Source: Onchocerca lupi (taxonomy: Eukaryota; Nematoda; Chromadorea; Rhabditida; Onchocercidae). Taken from it: a stretch of DNA of 64,000 nt. The stretch is from the NCBI GenBank assembly GCA_028564675.1, contig JAOVVO010000347.1:18452-82451 (forward strand), read 5' to 3'. Within the stretch, counting starts at the first letter, position 1. The number at the start of each line of letters is the position of its first letter. The notes under the pieces are model-generated. The model was given only the letters and a program-made list of their open reading frames with translations, did no database searches and was not told the origin of the DNA. Made by a program: the position numbers and the translations under genes. Shown here piece after piece: positions 48,911-60,298 of the stretch.

Positions 48911-51139
48911 CTTCAGTTGTTATATTTTATTTTAATTTAATTATAGATCTCAGATAGAATATGTTAAAGAAAGGAAGGAGCTATAATGACTTAGTAACGT
49001 GGTGAATCTTTTTGCATTGTAACCATGAAGTATTTGAATGAATAGGAAATAATGTGTTGGGCATGTCCACTCGAATTATAGATTTTCTGTTTGTTCACCC
49101 ACATTATTTTGGTCTAATTTTTTAATTTTGCGTCGGTGGTTGGAAGCATTTGTTATGGTTCACTGTGCTTACCATGTTTATTTCCATTTCTATGCATGTT
49201 CAATGTTGTCACTCTTTGATCTCACAGGCGCTGATTTTTACTTGTCTTGGTTTTTGAACAATGTTGTCCGGTGTCATTTTGTTTCAGGCGACTAATCCGT
49301 TTGTGTCACTTTTGCATGTTTCTACACTTTCATAGCTTCTTATTTTGCAATTTGATAAAACTTCGTCTGTTCAGATAACAATCACTGAACTGAATCAAAT
49401 ATAGTCGGATTGGAGAGTGTACCTACAAACACCGTGTTTTTGATCTTGAATTGGCTAGGCAGTAAATTATTCCTGATGAAGAAAAAAACCTCCGAACATC
49501 ACACTTATCGGCGTTTGCAATGATGACTACTTCCTCTCACATCTTAGTGCATAATTTGCGTTTTGCTATGTTAAAAACACTGCTTACTGATTTGCCATGT
49601 GTTATATCTGGCAACAGAGTAATTCATAAATTGCACTATTTACATTCCTGCGAAAATTATTTGGTAAGGAATTTCTCTTTCATTCTCTTATTTTGTGTTT
49701 GGAACTAATCGTGAAACTGAATATTTGGAATCAGGAGGAACGGTGATCATTGCATGGAATATTTTTCTTGACACATAAACAGTGTGTCCTTGTTACTTTT
49801 GCAAGCGTATGCTTTTTTTCGGATTCGTGTTCAGTAACATTTGCATTCCCTTCGGATATATATAGAGCTTATGACGGGAAGTGGAAGTTTTTCAAGCACG
49901 GTTTTTTGCTCATTTTACGTTATGTCTCGTAATTTGATTGAGTGTTAAACTTGAGTTTGAAGTTGACTTGCATCGGTCGAGATTGGTTTACAATAGAATA
50001 AAATTCGGCTGTAAGGAAAAAAAAAAGGCAATTACTGTTCTGTCGATAACGTTGCAGAGAAGTCGAATAAATTTGAGAAGATAGTTTTCAATGCAGTAAC
50101 ACGAATTCTTAGGTAACAAAATTTAAGCTAACTGTAAGATAGATAGGCTATTCCAGTGAAGGCAAATGAAGGCATTCGGCAAAATATGATAATCTTGTAC
50201 GTCATGATTTGAAGTGTTTACTACTTTTCGAAGCACGTGTTGAAAAAAAGCCATTACAATCTACATATATGTGATTCACATATGTAGTTCATAATTATGT
50301 AGTTCTTTGACTTTATTGCCCATCTATTCTTTTATTAATAGGTTTAAATGCTGTTTTTTGTTGCCTTCTAGGCAAAAACTTAGTTTTTTATATATTTCTA
50401 GGTTTGCTTTGGATAAAATGTGCCTCTTGTTAATGTTTTTTGTCAACTACTGATAATTCATGTGAAATGTTACTGAAGTTGCCCTCAAGTAAATAATGAT
50501 GTGATGTGTTCGCATCATTTTATTGCTAAGTAACTGACGTAATCTTTTAGTCATGTTGTAATAGATCGAGATTTTTCTGTATGCTTTTCTTCCTGATGTA
50601 AGCATGACAAGTTATGAATCAAATCTTTAGATTAGATCATTTACTGTAATTTTATTTTAAGATCTTCACACAATTTTTTTTTTCTCTGTTTTCTGTTTTC
50701 TTTGTAATGGAATGGGAAAGGAGGAGATTTTCAAATAAACTTAGAATGATTAATGATGAAGATTCGAAGCAATGAAAAGACATCGTGAGATCTAAAAGTT
50801 TTTATATTGCATTCGGCTGGAAGCGAGATGATATGATGGGATATGAGGAACCTAATATCTTTGATATTATATCTGTCAGTCATAATTAAATGGATGTCTG
50901 TATTTAATCCATCCAGTTCAGAAATATAATTTGGGATTTATGAAGATCATTCTTCGTTTTGCTTATATAAAACCTCATTGGTGTAACTGAAGTGAAATTA
51001 TTTTATTAAACGATATTACTTTTTTGTCTTCTCGACGGTTAGTTGACAATGAAATCAACCGTCCTCCAGTAGTTTACAAATTCGTTATCTTCGTTTGTTG
51101 GACAAATTATGATTACAAATTTTTATAGCAAAGTATTGC
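48911..51139. other. intergenic DNA between the PHYHIP-like and SETD4-like genes
   Basis: About 2.2 kb, probably the 3' UTR of the first gene and the promoter of the second. AATAAA occurs at about 49994 and 50732, but neither is clearly tied to a gene. Short frames at 49520-49932 carry no motif. Confidence 0.5.
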
Positions 51140-51155
51140 AGGTAGTTTATTATTT
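51128..51155 (+). promoter_or_regulatory. trans-splice-type acceptor of the SETD4-like gene
   Basis: An acceptor AAGTATTGCAG ends at 51141, followed by a 14-base leader to the ATG at 51156. The pyrimidine tract is weak, so this is only a candidate. Confidence 0.4.
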
Positions 51156-54100
51156 ATGAGCTGTACAGATTTTATGGAATGGGTAATTGGGAATGGTGCC
51201 CAGCATTTTGGTGTCGTTATCAGAGATTGTGCAAATGAAGGTGGGAAAGGATTATTTGCAACAACAGATTTTCGAGAGAATGAAACAATAATATGCATAC
51301 CAGTCGAAATTATTATCACTGCTGGATTTGTTGCCGAGCTGCCGGGTTATTGTGATGTTTTCAAAAGGTTCAGTATAATCTATAAGCGATAACTGCAACA
51401 GAAATGCGTTGTCATAATAATTCTGGAATAGGTGATAACTATCACAGCTGAACTTCAGCTGATCGGAATTTCCATGAATTTCTTTTAGTCAGATCTCTTT
51501 GAAATCGATAATAAACTAAAGCATTAGAAAATAAACTATGTAACGAAGAATATATTCATATAATCTAGTCGAAGAGGAGATAAAATGCAAAGTAAAATGT
51601 CATAGTTCTTATTTAAAAGCAATGAAATGTTTACTCACGAATGCAAATGGTTCTTATAGTAAATGGACCGTCTTGAACTACTAAATGCATGGTAAGAGGA
51701 AAGCTGTTTTTGTATTGACAAAACGTATTTTTATTTCTGTTTTTCGTTTTTTTTTTTTTTATAAATTAAGTTATATATTTTTTGTTTTTATTTGGAAATT
51801 TTAATTGTTGTTTTAAGAATGTTGTGTGTTTTACACAGATTCTTATCTTTTTTTTCTTGATTAATTTTTTAATTATTTTATAATCTCTGCTTTAGTAATT
51901 TTTTTTATATTTTTAGTCTTTGTTTTTAAGTTTTTGTATTTGAACTGGTTAATTTTAATGCAAAGGTTGATCACATATTTTAGGTATCGCTTGAAACCAT
52001 TCGAAGCTCTAGTGTATTTCTTCTTAACAGAGAAAGAATCGGACTCGAAGTGGGTTCCCTATTTGAAAGTGCTTCCAAAGTCCTTCTCAACACCAGCTAA
52101 CCTACATCCAAGTTTGGAACCTGAAGATTTTCCATATCACTTAAGAAAGCTATGGTATGGGCAGAAGAATGAACTAAAGATAATGTATGAAAAGGTAGAA
52201 TTTCATTATTAGATGACGTGAAATGATTTTTTCCTTTAGGACGAAAGTCCTCTTTTTTTTTGTAATTTATATCTACTCACAATGATTTGCTTGTTATTTA
52301 TATCCAGTCACAAGAAAAGATTAAAATTTCGTTGAAATTAAATGAGACCACAATTCAAACTTAGTCTAGAATGTTTTTATTATGGAAGGAATCTCCAGAA
52401 AGAACTCATCCAACATAATTATTTTCATTCGCAGTTTGTGACAATATTAGCAGATAATACAATCTGGGATCATTTTTTATGGGCTTGGCATATTGTTAAT
52501 ACTAGATGCATATATCGTGACAACAAACCTCATCCATTGATTGACAACAGTGAAGGCGATTCACTTGCAATTGTACCTCTTATTGACATGTTGAATCACA
52601 GCAACGATAATCAGGTATTATCAACTTCATCAACTCTTATGTATCTCTATGATTTTTAATTGGTTTTAGTCAAGAAAAATCGATTTTCCCAAGTGATTGC
52701 AGACTATAATAATCTATTGTTTAGTGTTGCGCGATTTGGGACAGCAAATTGAATCTATATAAAGTGATTGTCACTAGACCCATCCATAAAGGAGAACAAA
52801 TATTCATTTGTTATGGTAGTCATACAAATGGATCATTGTGGATTGAATATGGTTTTTATTTGAAGAATAATATCTGTAATAAAATTGAAATTTCGCTTGG
52901 TTAGTTTAATTTTGAACATTACTGATAACAGTATAATCTTTAATTGTTCTTTGTCATCTTATTGGAGAATTAGCTAGTTTTCAGATGAAATATGAATACT
53001 TTGAAGAATGGCAAATTAAGGATTAAATATTTGGTTATCGGAATGGATAATGTCAAGTCTTTGTAAAGTAAATTATTGATAGGACAAGATTTTTGCAGTG
53101 AAACAGTGATATTTGCTACAAAGAATCGTTTTGAGTTTTGCATTCTTAAAAGCAGACAAAATGTAAGGGGAAATTTGAGATAATAAATAAAAAAAATAGC
53201 GAAACACATGTTATTGTCCAGCTTTTCATCAATTCAGTATAGTACATCTTTAGAACACTTTATGCAAATAGCGAGTACTGCCGGAATCAGTTTCTCAGAC
53301 TTACATAGAAAAATAGTTCTTCAAGCAAATTTTCCGTGGTAATCTTTTTATGTTTTGTTTACTTTCTTTTGTCTGTTGATTTCTTTAATGACTTCATATA
53401 CAGTAGTATTTTCAGTCTTTTTTAAAGGTTCACTGCATGATTTATATCAAGTTTTTTGAAAATTTTTTAAAAACAATTCATATTCATTGTCTCTTAGGGG
53501 TGTTGGCTATTACTTGATGAGCAGTGTAGTCTGAGGTGCCAAATTAGCTCATATTTTGATGACTTTAGAAGGCAACGATTTTTCACAATCACGGATAGGA
53601 TATTCAAGAATTGCCACTAAATCAGCGAAACTGGATTAACACATTTATTACAAAATAACATATCATTATATTCCCTTTTGTGTTTGGATTCTTATCTGCA
53701 TCGACTGTTAAATCTTACTGATAATTTTTCAGTTCTATATACGCCACTGATGTGAAACCAAATTTTGGGTTTAAAGCAAATCTTGCACTGCTGAAAATGA
53801 GTTGCTCAAAATTGTAAGTTCCAATAAAATTCTTAACTTCAGCATGTATAGTTTATTGGGTCATCTCCATCCGTTTATGTTTGGATTGTTATCTACAATC
53901 CAAACATAAACGATTGTTATCTACAACGATTGTTATCGATTGTTTGGATTGTTATCTACAACGTTTATGTTTGGATTGTTATTGTTATTTTTCTGCAATC
54001 AATTTTCTTATATTTGAATTTGCAAGTTTTTCTTTAAGCATCAGATCCGAAATTAAATAGGTCACATTCTATTCTCTGATTAGAAAAATTCTTTACACGT

Positions 54101-54361
54101 AAGAATGGTTGCAAAAATTATTTTTGCAAATATCAATGACGAAATGATTTTTAAAAAAATTTCGATCATTCCAAGTGCAGGAAGGATTGGGCGAAGGTAA
54201 TCTATGAGGAAACGGAGAATGTAGCAGATGATGATGTTCTAGTGATTGTGCGATTGCTGCAAAATGAAATAATCAAAGATAGAAAGAAATCATCTCAAGA
54301 AACGCAGTGGTTATGGAATGAGCAAACTACACTACTCCATACTTTGCTCAACACTGTTTAA
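51156..54361 (+). CDS. SETD4-like SET-domain lysine methyltransferase
   Basis: SETD4-type enzymes use S-adenosylmethionine to methylate lysines (histone H4K20 and non-histone targets are reported for animal SETD4). Seven exons give 374 residues: 51156-51367, 51984-52194, 52435-52614, 52725-52899, 53254-53338, 53733-53813, 54181-54361. SET landmarks are split by the usual insert: GGKGLFA (29-35) binds the cofactor, NH at 195-196 in IDMLNHS, and ICYG with Tyr231 near the lysine channel. WAWHIVNTR and GFYLKNN are typical of the SETD4/Rubisco-methyltransferase group. The C-terminus resembles a Rubisco-LSMT substrate-binding domain but is short. Human SETD4 is about 440 residues. The acceptor of exon 5 (53253) was chosen because the stronger upstream ones give stops; it is the weakest junction. 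Confidence 0.87.
53872..53990. repeat. perfect inverted repeat with duplicated arms in a SETD4-like intron
   Basis: CGTTTATGTTTGGATTGT (53872-53889) and ACAATCCAAACATAAACG (53895-53912) are perfect complements over 18 bases with loop TATCT. The next 75 bases repeat parts of it (ATTGTTATCTACAACG three times, then CGTTTATGTTTGGATTGTTA again). It lies in the last intron. Confidence 0.9.
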
Positions 54362-54424
54362 ATATATGATCCATTTCTGTTCCTCCGATTGACTTTGCTT
54401 CTTGCTGTATAGTTCTCGGTTTTT

Positions 54425-54430
54425 AATAAA
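54425..54430 (+). terminator. polyadenylation signal of the SETD4-like gene
   Basis: AATAAA lies 64 bases after the stop codon, within the short T-rich 3' UTR. The spacing is normal for nematode messages. Confidence 0.6.
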
Positions 54431-54562
54431 TTGTTTGCTAAAGATTCACTGTGGCTTTTATTTTGAATTTACAAAATAGCATTTCTAATATTTGGAAGGT
54501 ATCACATTTTTTATTTGCGACTTTTTCTTTTGATTTCTGCAAAAGAGCAACTTGGAGCAGTG

Positions 54563-54637
54563 CGTGAGTTAAATATTTTGAGATATTATTTTTAAATTAT
54601 TTTTAAATAATACCTTAAAATATTTAACTCACGCATT
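54563..54637. repeat. palindrome at the truncation point of a BEL/Pao gag
   Basis: TGCGTGAGTTAAATATTTT... is mirrored by ...AAAATATTTAACTCACGCA, with arms of about 33 bases, two mismatches and almost no loop. The right arm merges into the 3' end of the truncated gag remnant on the minus strand. Confidence 0.8.
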
Positions 54638-54639
54638 TT

Positions 54640-55860
54640 TTAATAATAAGTCAAATATTTTAAGACTTCTGTTCTTTGTCTCAGAGTGGAATAAATATGA
54701 CACTCATTGTCCCAATGATCCTTATTACAAAAGGCTCAGGGTCTTCATATTTTGGTTCCTTTTGGTTTTCCATTTTCTTCAGATTTCTTTGGCACATTTG
54801 TTACCGAAGCTGAAGTTTCGTTAGGGCTATGTTGTAAATATGACTTTGACTTACCTGAGAATAGTTTTCGCTCTTTCATATTCAAAGACTGACTTCTCAT
54901 TACTTCCTCATTTCTTAGTACGAGTTTCTCGAGAAAGCACCTTAACTTTTTCACTGACCATAGCTCTTGTTCCTTTTGTTGGTAAACTTTATCCAATATC
55001 TAAGCTGGCAATCTGCTTTCAATCATTATTTCGATACTGGACTGTTCCAAATTTTCTCCCATAGCTTCCAATTGTCGAAGTATTCTTTCAATAGCTTTGA
55101 CAGTCACTCTCCATTCTCGATCACTCTTCTTGATCCAATGCAACTCGCTACAAAGTGATCTTTTGATCGTATGTGATTACCCAAATTTCACAGTGAGAAC
55201 TTTTCTTATGACATCATAGTTTTCTGGGGTTATATCATATCCCCTTACTGCTTGTAAGGCATCTGCTTTGAGACATGCCATCAAATAGTTTAATTTTTGA
55301 ATATTCGGAATATTTTGAAGATGTATTGCTACCTCAAAACTGCTCCAGAATCTCCTCCATTTATTGGGATTGCCGCTAAATGTGGGCAGTGGCAACTGCG
55401 GTAAATTCACAGCTAAGTTATTTGCCGTTTGGGCTAACATTCTTTGCTGAGTTACTTCTTCCTTTCTATTTTTTTCTAGACGCTAGAGTACTAGTTCAGT
55501 GTCATTTTTGTGCATTTTCAAAATTATGATTCTTTCTTTGTCTTCACTTATCAAGTTTAAAGTACCTGTTTTCTCGTCGATCATTTGAGCGTATTTATCC
55601 TCCTCTTCTTTTCTTTTTACAGGGGTCGAGATTTGTTGAATATATTGTCGCCATTCTGCATTGGCGGTTTCAAGCATAGCAACATGTAGTTCGAGATGCA
55701 TTATTTTTCTTCGATCATTCCCTTCTTGGCCTCGTACTGCTAATGGATTTCTTCTCTGCTCAGCTTTTGGTTTAATTGGGTCAGATCCCTTTTCTTGACT
55801 TCTTCGAAAAGTTTTTCCACTTTTCTCTCGCCAGTTGTGCGCTTTTAATTATTATAGCGG
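54640..55860 (-). pseudogene. BEL/Pao gag remnant
   Basis: On the minus strand after the LTR, a gag leader region gives way at 55177-55440 to an open frame with LPTFSGNPNKWRRFWSSFE and YLMACLKADALQAV, typical of the Pao gag (DUF1759-type). It continues, broken by stops at about 55130, 55110 and 55060, through 54745-54996 and ends at a zinc-knuckle-like FCNKDHWDNECHI near 54690. Everything downstream (protease, RT, integrase, 3' LTR) is missing. The element is 3'-truncated at the palindrome. Confidence 0.85.
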
Positions 55861-55891
55861 ACATCCTGGCTCGTGGCATCAAAAAATTTTT

Positions 55892-56484
55892 TGTCAAAGG
55901 CTTGAAATTTGGATTGAGCTGTGGAAGGAACAGATTTATATTAATTCCTTTATTCAAAGTAGTAGTAATCAAAGAATATAGAATTGCAGTAGAGTAGAAA
56001 ATCAGGCGTGTAGTGAAGTATATTGGGTGATGTCGATCGGGTTTTCAGAGAATATGTTGGGAGCTTAGACAGGAGTAACGTAGCTTAAGATATCCAGTTA
56101 GAGCGAATTCAATTTGAATGAATAAAAAGGAAGAGTGTTTTTGGAATTTTGTAGGGGTATTTGAAATGTTAAAAACTGGGCGTGTTGGGATATAATACGA
56201 TTGATAACAAGATAATTGTGAAAAAGGAACAGTTTTTTTAAAAGGAAAAAATGTTCTGACAGTTTAATTGAAAACAAAGATGGAAACGGATACACAAGCA
56301 CAAGATTAATGATTTTATTAGCTGTGAAGATGTGGTTGTAAATTAGCGTGGGAAATGGCACACAATGAGAAATAATTTACAGATGATAACTCAATAGAAA
56401 ATTTTACAAATTTTCTACAATTTGATTACATAATTTTCCATCATAATTAGTTTTAGTTGGGAGTTGATTTCGGTTTTTCCGACA
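55892..56484 (-). mobile_element. 5' LTR (family A) of the minus-strand BEL/Pao element
   Basis: It runs from TGTCGGAAAAACCG at 56484 down to CCTTTGACA at 55892 and matches the split LTR at 33961-35075 along its length. Shared blocks are AATAAAATCATTAATCTTGTGC, AACTGTTCCTTT and TTAAGCTACGTTACTCCTGTC. About 593 bases, uninterrupted. Confidence 0.88.
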
Positions 56485-56749
56485 ACGTCCTCGTTACGCA
56501 GCAAATGTCATCGGAGATTGAAGTATGAACAATCATAAGAAAGAAGGAATGAATAACAAGGAAAATGCCCCGTTAAACATATATATATACTGAGAGATGT
56601 TCCCTCGCGGTGAAACTACATATGTAGATATTATAATAGCAAGAAGTATCGTATAACACCCTTTCTTACTAAAAAAAATGAAAAGCTCAGTGATAGACGT
56701 CAAGTATGTGCTGAATAAGGATTGAAGTAGGGACAGATCAGACGGTATC

Positions 56750-57900
56750 ACGATTACTCGTTCTCTTTTTTTCCTAAATAATATTGTTGAGACCAACAAC
56801 AGGAATGATCCGATTGGTCTATTTTCCTCCTCAGAATTCCGCTTTGACTGCGAACCAGATGAATGGTGATCGGAACTGTTATCGTGCTCCTCAATATAAA
56901 CGAGTTGATTACGCTGCAATCGTCAAAATTTTGCTTAATAATCATTACTAAATTATTCCATTTTGTACTTAAAAAATTTGATATGTCTGATTGTGGATGA
57001 TTCATGTGAGATTGGTGAGAAGTAATGACCAGAGTAGTTCATCCTAAATACGACAAGGCTTGCTGGATTTCAAGTGGAATGATACACAAGCAAAAAAGAC
57101 TGGATTTTTTCAGGGAACATTTTCATTATCTTCTTGAGCAGCATGCTTGGAAGATCCAAAAAATGTTCAGCTTAACTGTTGGATCAGTGAGAAAACAATA
57201 GTGGTCTGCTGTTTTCCATATCAAATAAAAATACAAGAATTCAATACAGGTGAACTGATATAACTGTCAGAAACGAGAGTTTCCGGTGTTCCAAATTAAT
57301 CAAAGATTCAGCTAAGGAACAGAAGATTGTTGAAACGGTTGTCTTATCATGAAGAATCTCAGATCATTCGGTAAAAGAATCGAGAGCAATAGATAATACT
57401 GATCAGCAAAAAGTTCTGCACAATCAGTCTAGATGCGTGACCAAGTTGACTTTGTGAGATTTGACTGCTTATTCTAATGATAGTTCTATCAAGATTTGCA
57501 ATGTCTGCATCAGTTCCGGAGGTTCGAGTCCGATGAGATCCAGCAATCACGACTCATTTAGCCAGATTTTGAAATATGTGATATTCAGTGTTGAATTGAG
57601 AAACAAAGAGGGTAATGATCAGGGGTGAAAATCACTAGCAAAGTAGACTGAAATAGTTTTCTTTGTTCCATAGAGTGCAAATAAAAGTTTATGATCGATA
57701 AAAAAATGAATTTCCGGCCATGTTTCTTTTTGTAGAATTTCTTGATAACAGATATTATAACAAGATCTTTTGCAATTTAGTTCTAAGTCTTCTCTACTTG
57801 CGGTTAGAAACCTGATCAGAAATAGCTTTCTTACTGTAGACAATGAAGCGATATGAAATAACTGCTTCAAGCTGTAATTACATTGGCGAAACTGCAAAGC
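56750..57900 (-). pseudogene. Ty3/gypsy pol remnant (RNase H to integrase)
   Basis: On the minus strand, 57897-57619 reads like the end of RT/RNase H, with a degenerate FIDHKLLFALYG (usually DHKPL). Further on, at about 57390-57050, integrase core pieces appear (ALDSFTE, TTVSTI, a broken NS*AEHF resembling the NGQAER motif). The C-terminal part near 56880-57000 is open. Many stops and frame changes; the family-level call rests on motif order. It abuts the family A LTR. Confidence 0.6.
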
Positions 57901-58114
57901 GCGAATTTTAACACATAAGAGATCGAATTGGAGAATGCATTTGATTTTGATGAAAGCTGTTTAGCATTGGCTCAATAAATCGAAGCTCGCATTTTTGTAG
58001 AGAAGATTGTCATGGAAGCTCAAGGATGCTAAGTTACGTAGTAAATGCATTGTAATGGTTGATTAAACCAATAAAGGAGCTAAGAATAAAGACACCGGTG
58101 GATACAAAAGATCT

Positions 58115-58415
58115 GGATGATAAAAGTTACGGCAAATGATAGCATGAAAATAAATAGAAATGGAATCTTATTAGAATGCTTGCCTTGTCTGTATAATATA
58201 TTTTTACCAAACATTTTTATTTACTGGACAACGACATAACTCACATTTGAATGCTTCTCGCAAATTACAGCTGTAATACAAGGAGTTATACAGTTGAGTA
58301 ATGATCGCAAAAGTACATATTTAAACGAGCTGGGTCAAGTAGCGTCATTGCTGGTACTAACATTCGAACACTGCCAAAGGGCGAATAGGTTGGCAAGCTT
58401 CCGTCGGGCAAGAGT
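58115..58415 (-). pseudogene. inverted partial copy of the PHYHIP-like gene (exon 7 and intron 7)
   Basis: The reverse complement aligns with 47095-47410 of the PHYHIP-like gene. Shared blocks include ACGAGCTGGGTCAAGTAGCG and CATTGCTGGTACTAACATTC (as written on plus here), and the match continues past the exon end into intron 7 (ATTAGAAT.CTTG, AGTTACGG.AAAT). Retention of the intron means DNA-level duplication, not retroposition. Indels break the reading frame. The match ends near CAAGAG at 58415, inside exon 7. Confidence 0.85.
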
Positions 58416-58872
58416 GTGTATTACAGACATAAATGTCTCAGAAAGACTGCGTCTCAATGAATATAAAAAACAGCTCAAGAATTTCGTTTCAAAGAACGTC
58501 CTTCTCTTCTTCTAAATTCAGGAAACTTCTATATAAATCCAAATGGCAGAGAAAATAGAAGATGAAGAATCATTCTCTTAACTCAAGCGATTTTTGAAAA
58601 TCTTGTTGTTTCCTCATCTTCATCATTGACGGCCATCCGTTTAAACTCCAAACTTTTAAACTTTATCCCAAACTAGGTTAACCATATATACGCCAGCGTC
58701 AACACTATACCCACCTTATTAGGCCCAATACGAACAAATAAGTTTTCAAAAGGAGTCAACGTAGAGTCGTTCCAATGATCGAATTTTCTTTAAAAGTCGC
58801 AATCGATTACATGTTCTTACCGGTCAGCCTAAATCTGGCCTACTAATTGTGGGATGCAGTATTTATATGTGT

Positions 58873-58896
58873 GGGTGGGCGGGGTAGATTGGTGGG
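58873..58896 (+). promoter_or_regulatory. G-quadruplex-type motif upstream of plp-1
   Basis: Four G-tracts (GGG 58873, GGG 58877, GGGG 58881, GGG 58894) with loops of 1, 1 and 9 bases fit a G-quadruplex pattern. The surrounding 120 bases are G-rich on this strand. Function is not shown. Confidence 0.5.
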
Positions 58897-59612
58897 TGAG
58901 TGTCGGTTTGCTCGCAGGGCAGGCGTGATTATATGGAGGTGGTTGTGGTGCTTCGCGTGCCCTTTGTTTGCAAATCTTGAAATGCTGAACGAGCAGTACC
59001 AACAGGTCTCTCTTTTTGCCGCTGATTAACCGTTGCTGGCCATGTTTGGACAAACTAAATTAGTGACTTAGTGTGCATCTCCTAAATAGGGATTATATGT
59101 AGACCATCAGAAGGACAGCAATCTAGGATGCTTTCTTAATTAGTTAGAAATAAAGGTGGAGTAATATGGGTTTCTCTTCATTAAAACATAAGAGAAATCG
59201 CAGTGATATTCAGTTTTTTCTTTTTTTTTGATGTCGCTTTCTGCTTAATTGATTGGCATTGCTCTTTCAAAGTTTCGAGGCTCCATATATTATGCTGTAT
59301 ATGTTATAACTGACTATTAACGTCTTGCTTAAGACAGAAATAATGAAACAATGTTACTGTGGTATTTCTTCTCGGACCGAAGTTATTTTATGGCGTTATA
59401 AAGATGGTAACAAGTAGTTAAACTGAATTAGTGTTGTTTTTCGTTTATAGACACATTGGCAATTGGTTTATATATGTTTAAAAGATGTCTCAAATTATGT
59501 TCTTGCGAAATATCTTTCCGGTACTATGTAAGAAATTTTTTTTCAAATAAGATTATATGAACCACGACGTTGGATAACGAAGAATGAATTTTCGTTTATT
59601 TGTGCTTGCAGA

Positions 59613-59703
59613 GATAGAGAAGTTCGGAAAAGACCTCGGAGTGGTACGTTTGGGTTGGCGCCTTGGTTGCTGGATAGATTGCGCCCGAGTGTATATTGGT
59701 CTG
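59613..59703 (+). other. possible 5' UTR exon of plp-1 or orphan exon
   Basis: A good acceptor (TTTGTGCTTGCAG) and donor (CTG|GTATGT) bracket 91 bases of higher GC. Two frames are open across it, one giving REVRKRPRSGTFGLAPWLLD and the other IEKFGKDLGVVRLGWRLGCW. Neither matches a family I know, and there is no in-frame start. A non-coding leader exon of plp-1, about 600 bases downstream, is the simplest reading. Confidence 0.25.
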
Positions 59704-60261
59704 GTATGTTAATTTGTGTCACAACGAATTACTACTGTTATAGTGTTCCTTTTTATTTAAGTAACATAAGAATCTTTTCATTCAGAAATACATTTTGATG
59801 GATGTCAAGTGGTTATTCACTACTTTTTGTGACTTTTGGACTTAGAATTTTACAACACGACACACAGGGACATTTTATGTGATCATGGTTTTGATGTTGA
59901 GAAATAAATTTCGTTGACGGGACCTTATAATCCGGTCTGTAATACGGAGCGTTACAGTTATAAGACCTATCGAATCATATTATAATGCATATCCTGTTGG
60001 CAGCGTAACTGCGTGCTGAACGTTAAATTGTAGAAGATGGCTTGTGATGCTAGTGCTCAAGCATTTCCTTTAATTCATTGTTTTTCCGTATTTTTCATTC
60101 GCTATTCAATAAAAATAATTATTTCTTTACGAAGAAGCAGTCTTCAGTCATGGGAAATATTAATGGCTTTTACTATCTCCAAAAGGTCTTGAGGTTTTAC
60201 TCTAATTCAGTATTAATAACTATTGTAGAATTGTTTTTCTGTTCCTACTTGCCAGTTTTTA

Positions 60262-60298
60262 ATAATATTTGTTGTAGTTATCATCTTGTTAATTGGCG
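60262..60298 (+). promoter_or_regulatory. acceptor and 5' UTR of plp-1
   Basis: AATATTTGTTGTAG ends at 60277, leaving a 21-base leader before the ATG at 60299. It could accept a spliced leader or the exon at 59613-59703. Confidence 0.45.

Larger units (their letters stand above)
58416..60275. other. upstream region of plp-1
   Basis: About 1.9 kb. It contains a G-rich stretch at 58868-58905 and one exon-like segment at 59613-59703. No tRNA or other RNA gene is recognised. Confidence 0.5.

Noticed and set aside
52342..52434. Extending SETD4-like exon 3 upstream to include the open frame before 52435
   Set aside because: That frame has stops just before it and no acceptor in the right phase; the strong TTTTCATTCGCAG at 52434 gives an in-frame join to exon 2.
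57520..57545. tRNA T-loop-like GGAGGTTCGAGTCCGATGAG
   Set aside because: No acceptor or D-arm pairs with it at tRNA spacing; it lies in the gypsy pol remnant.
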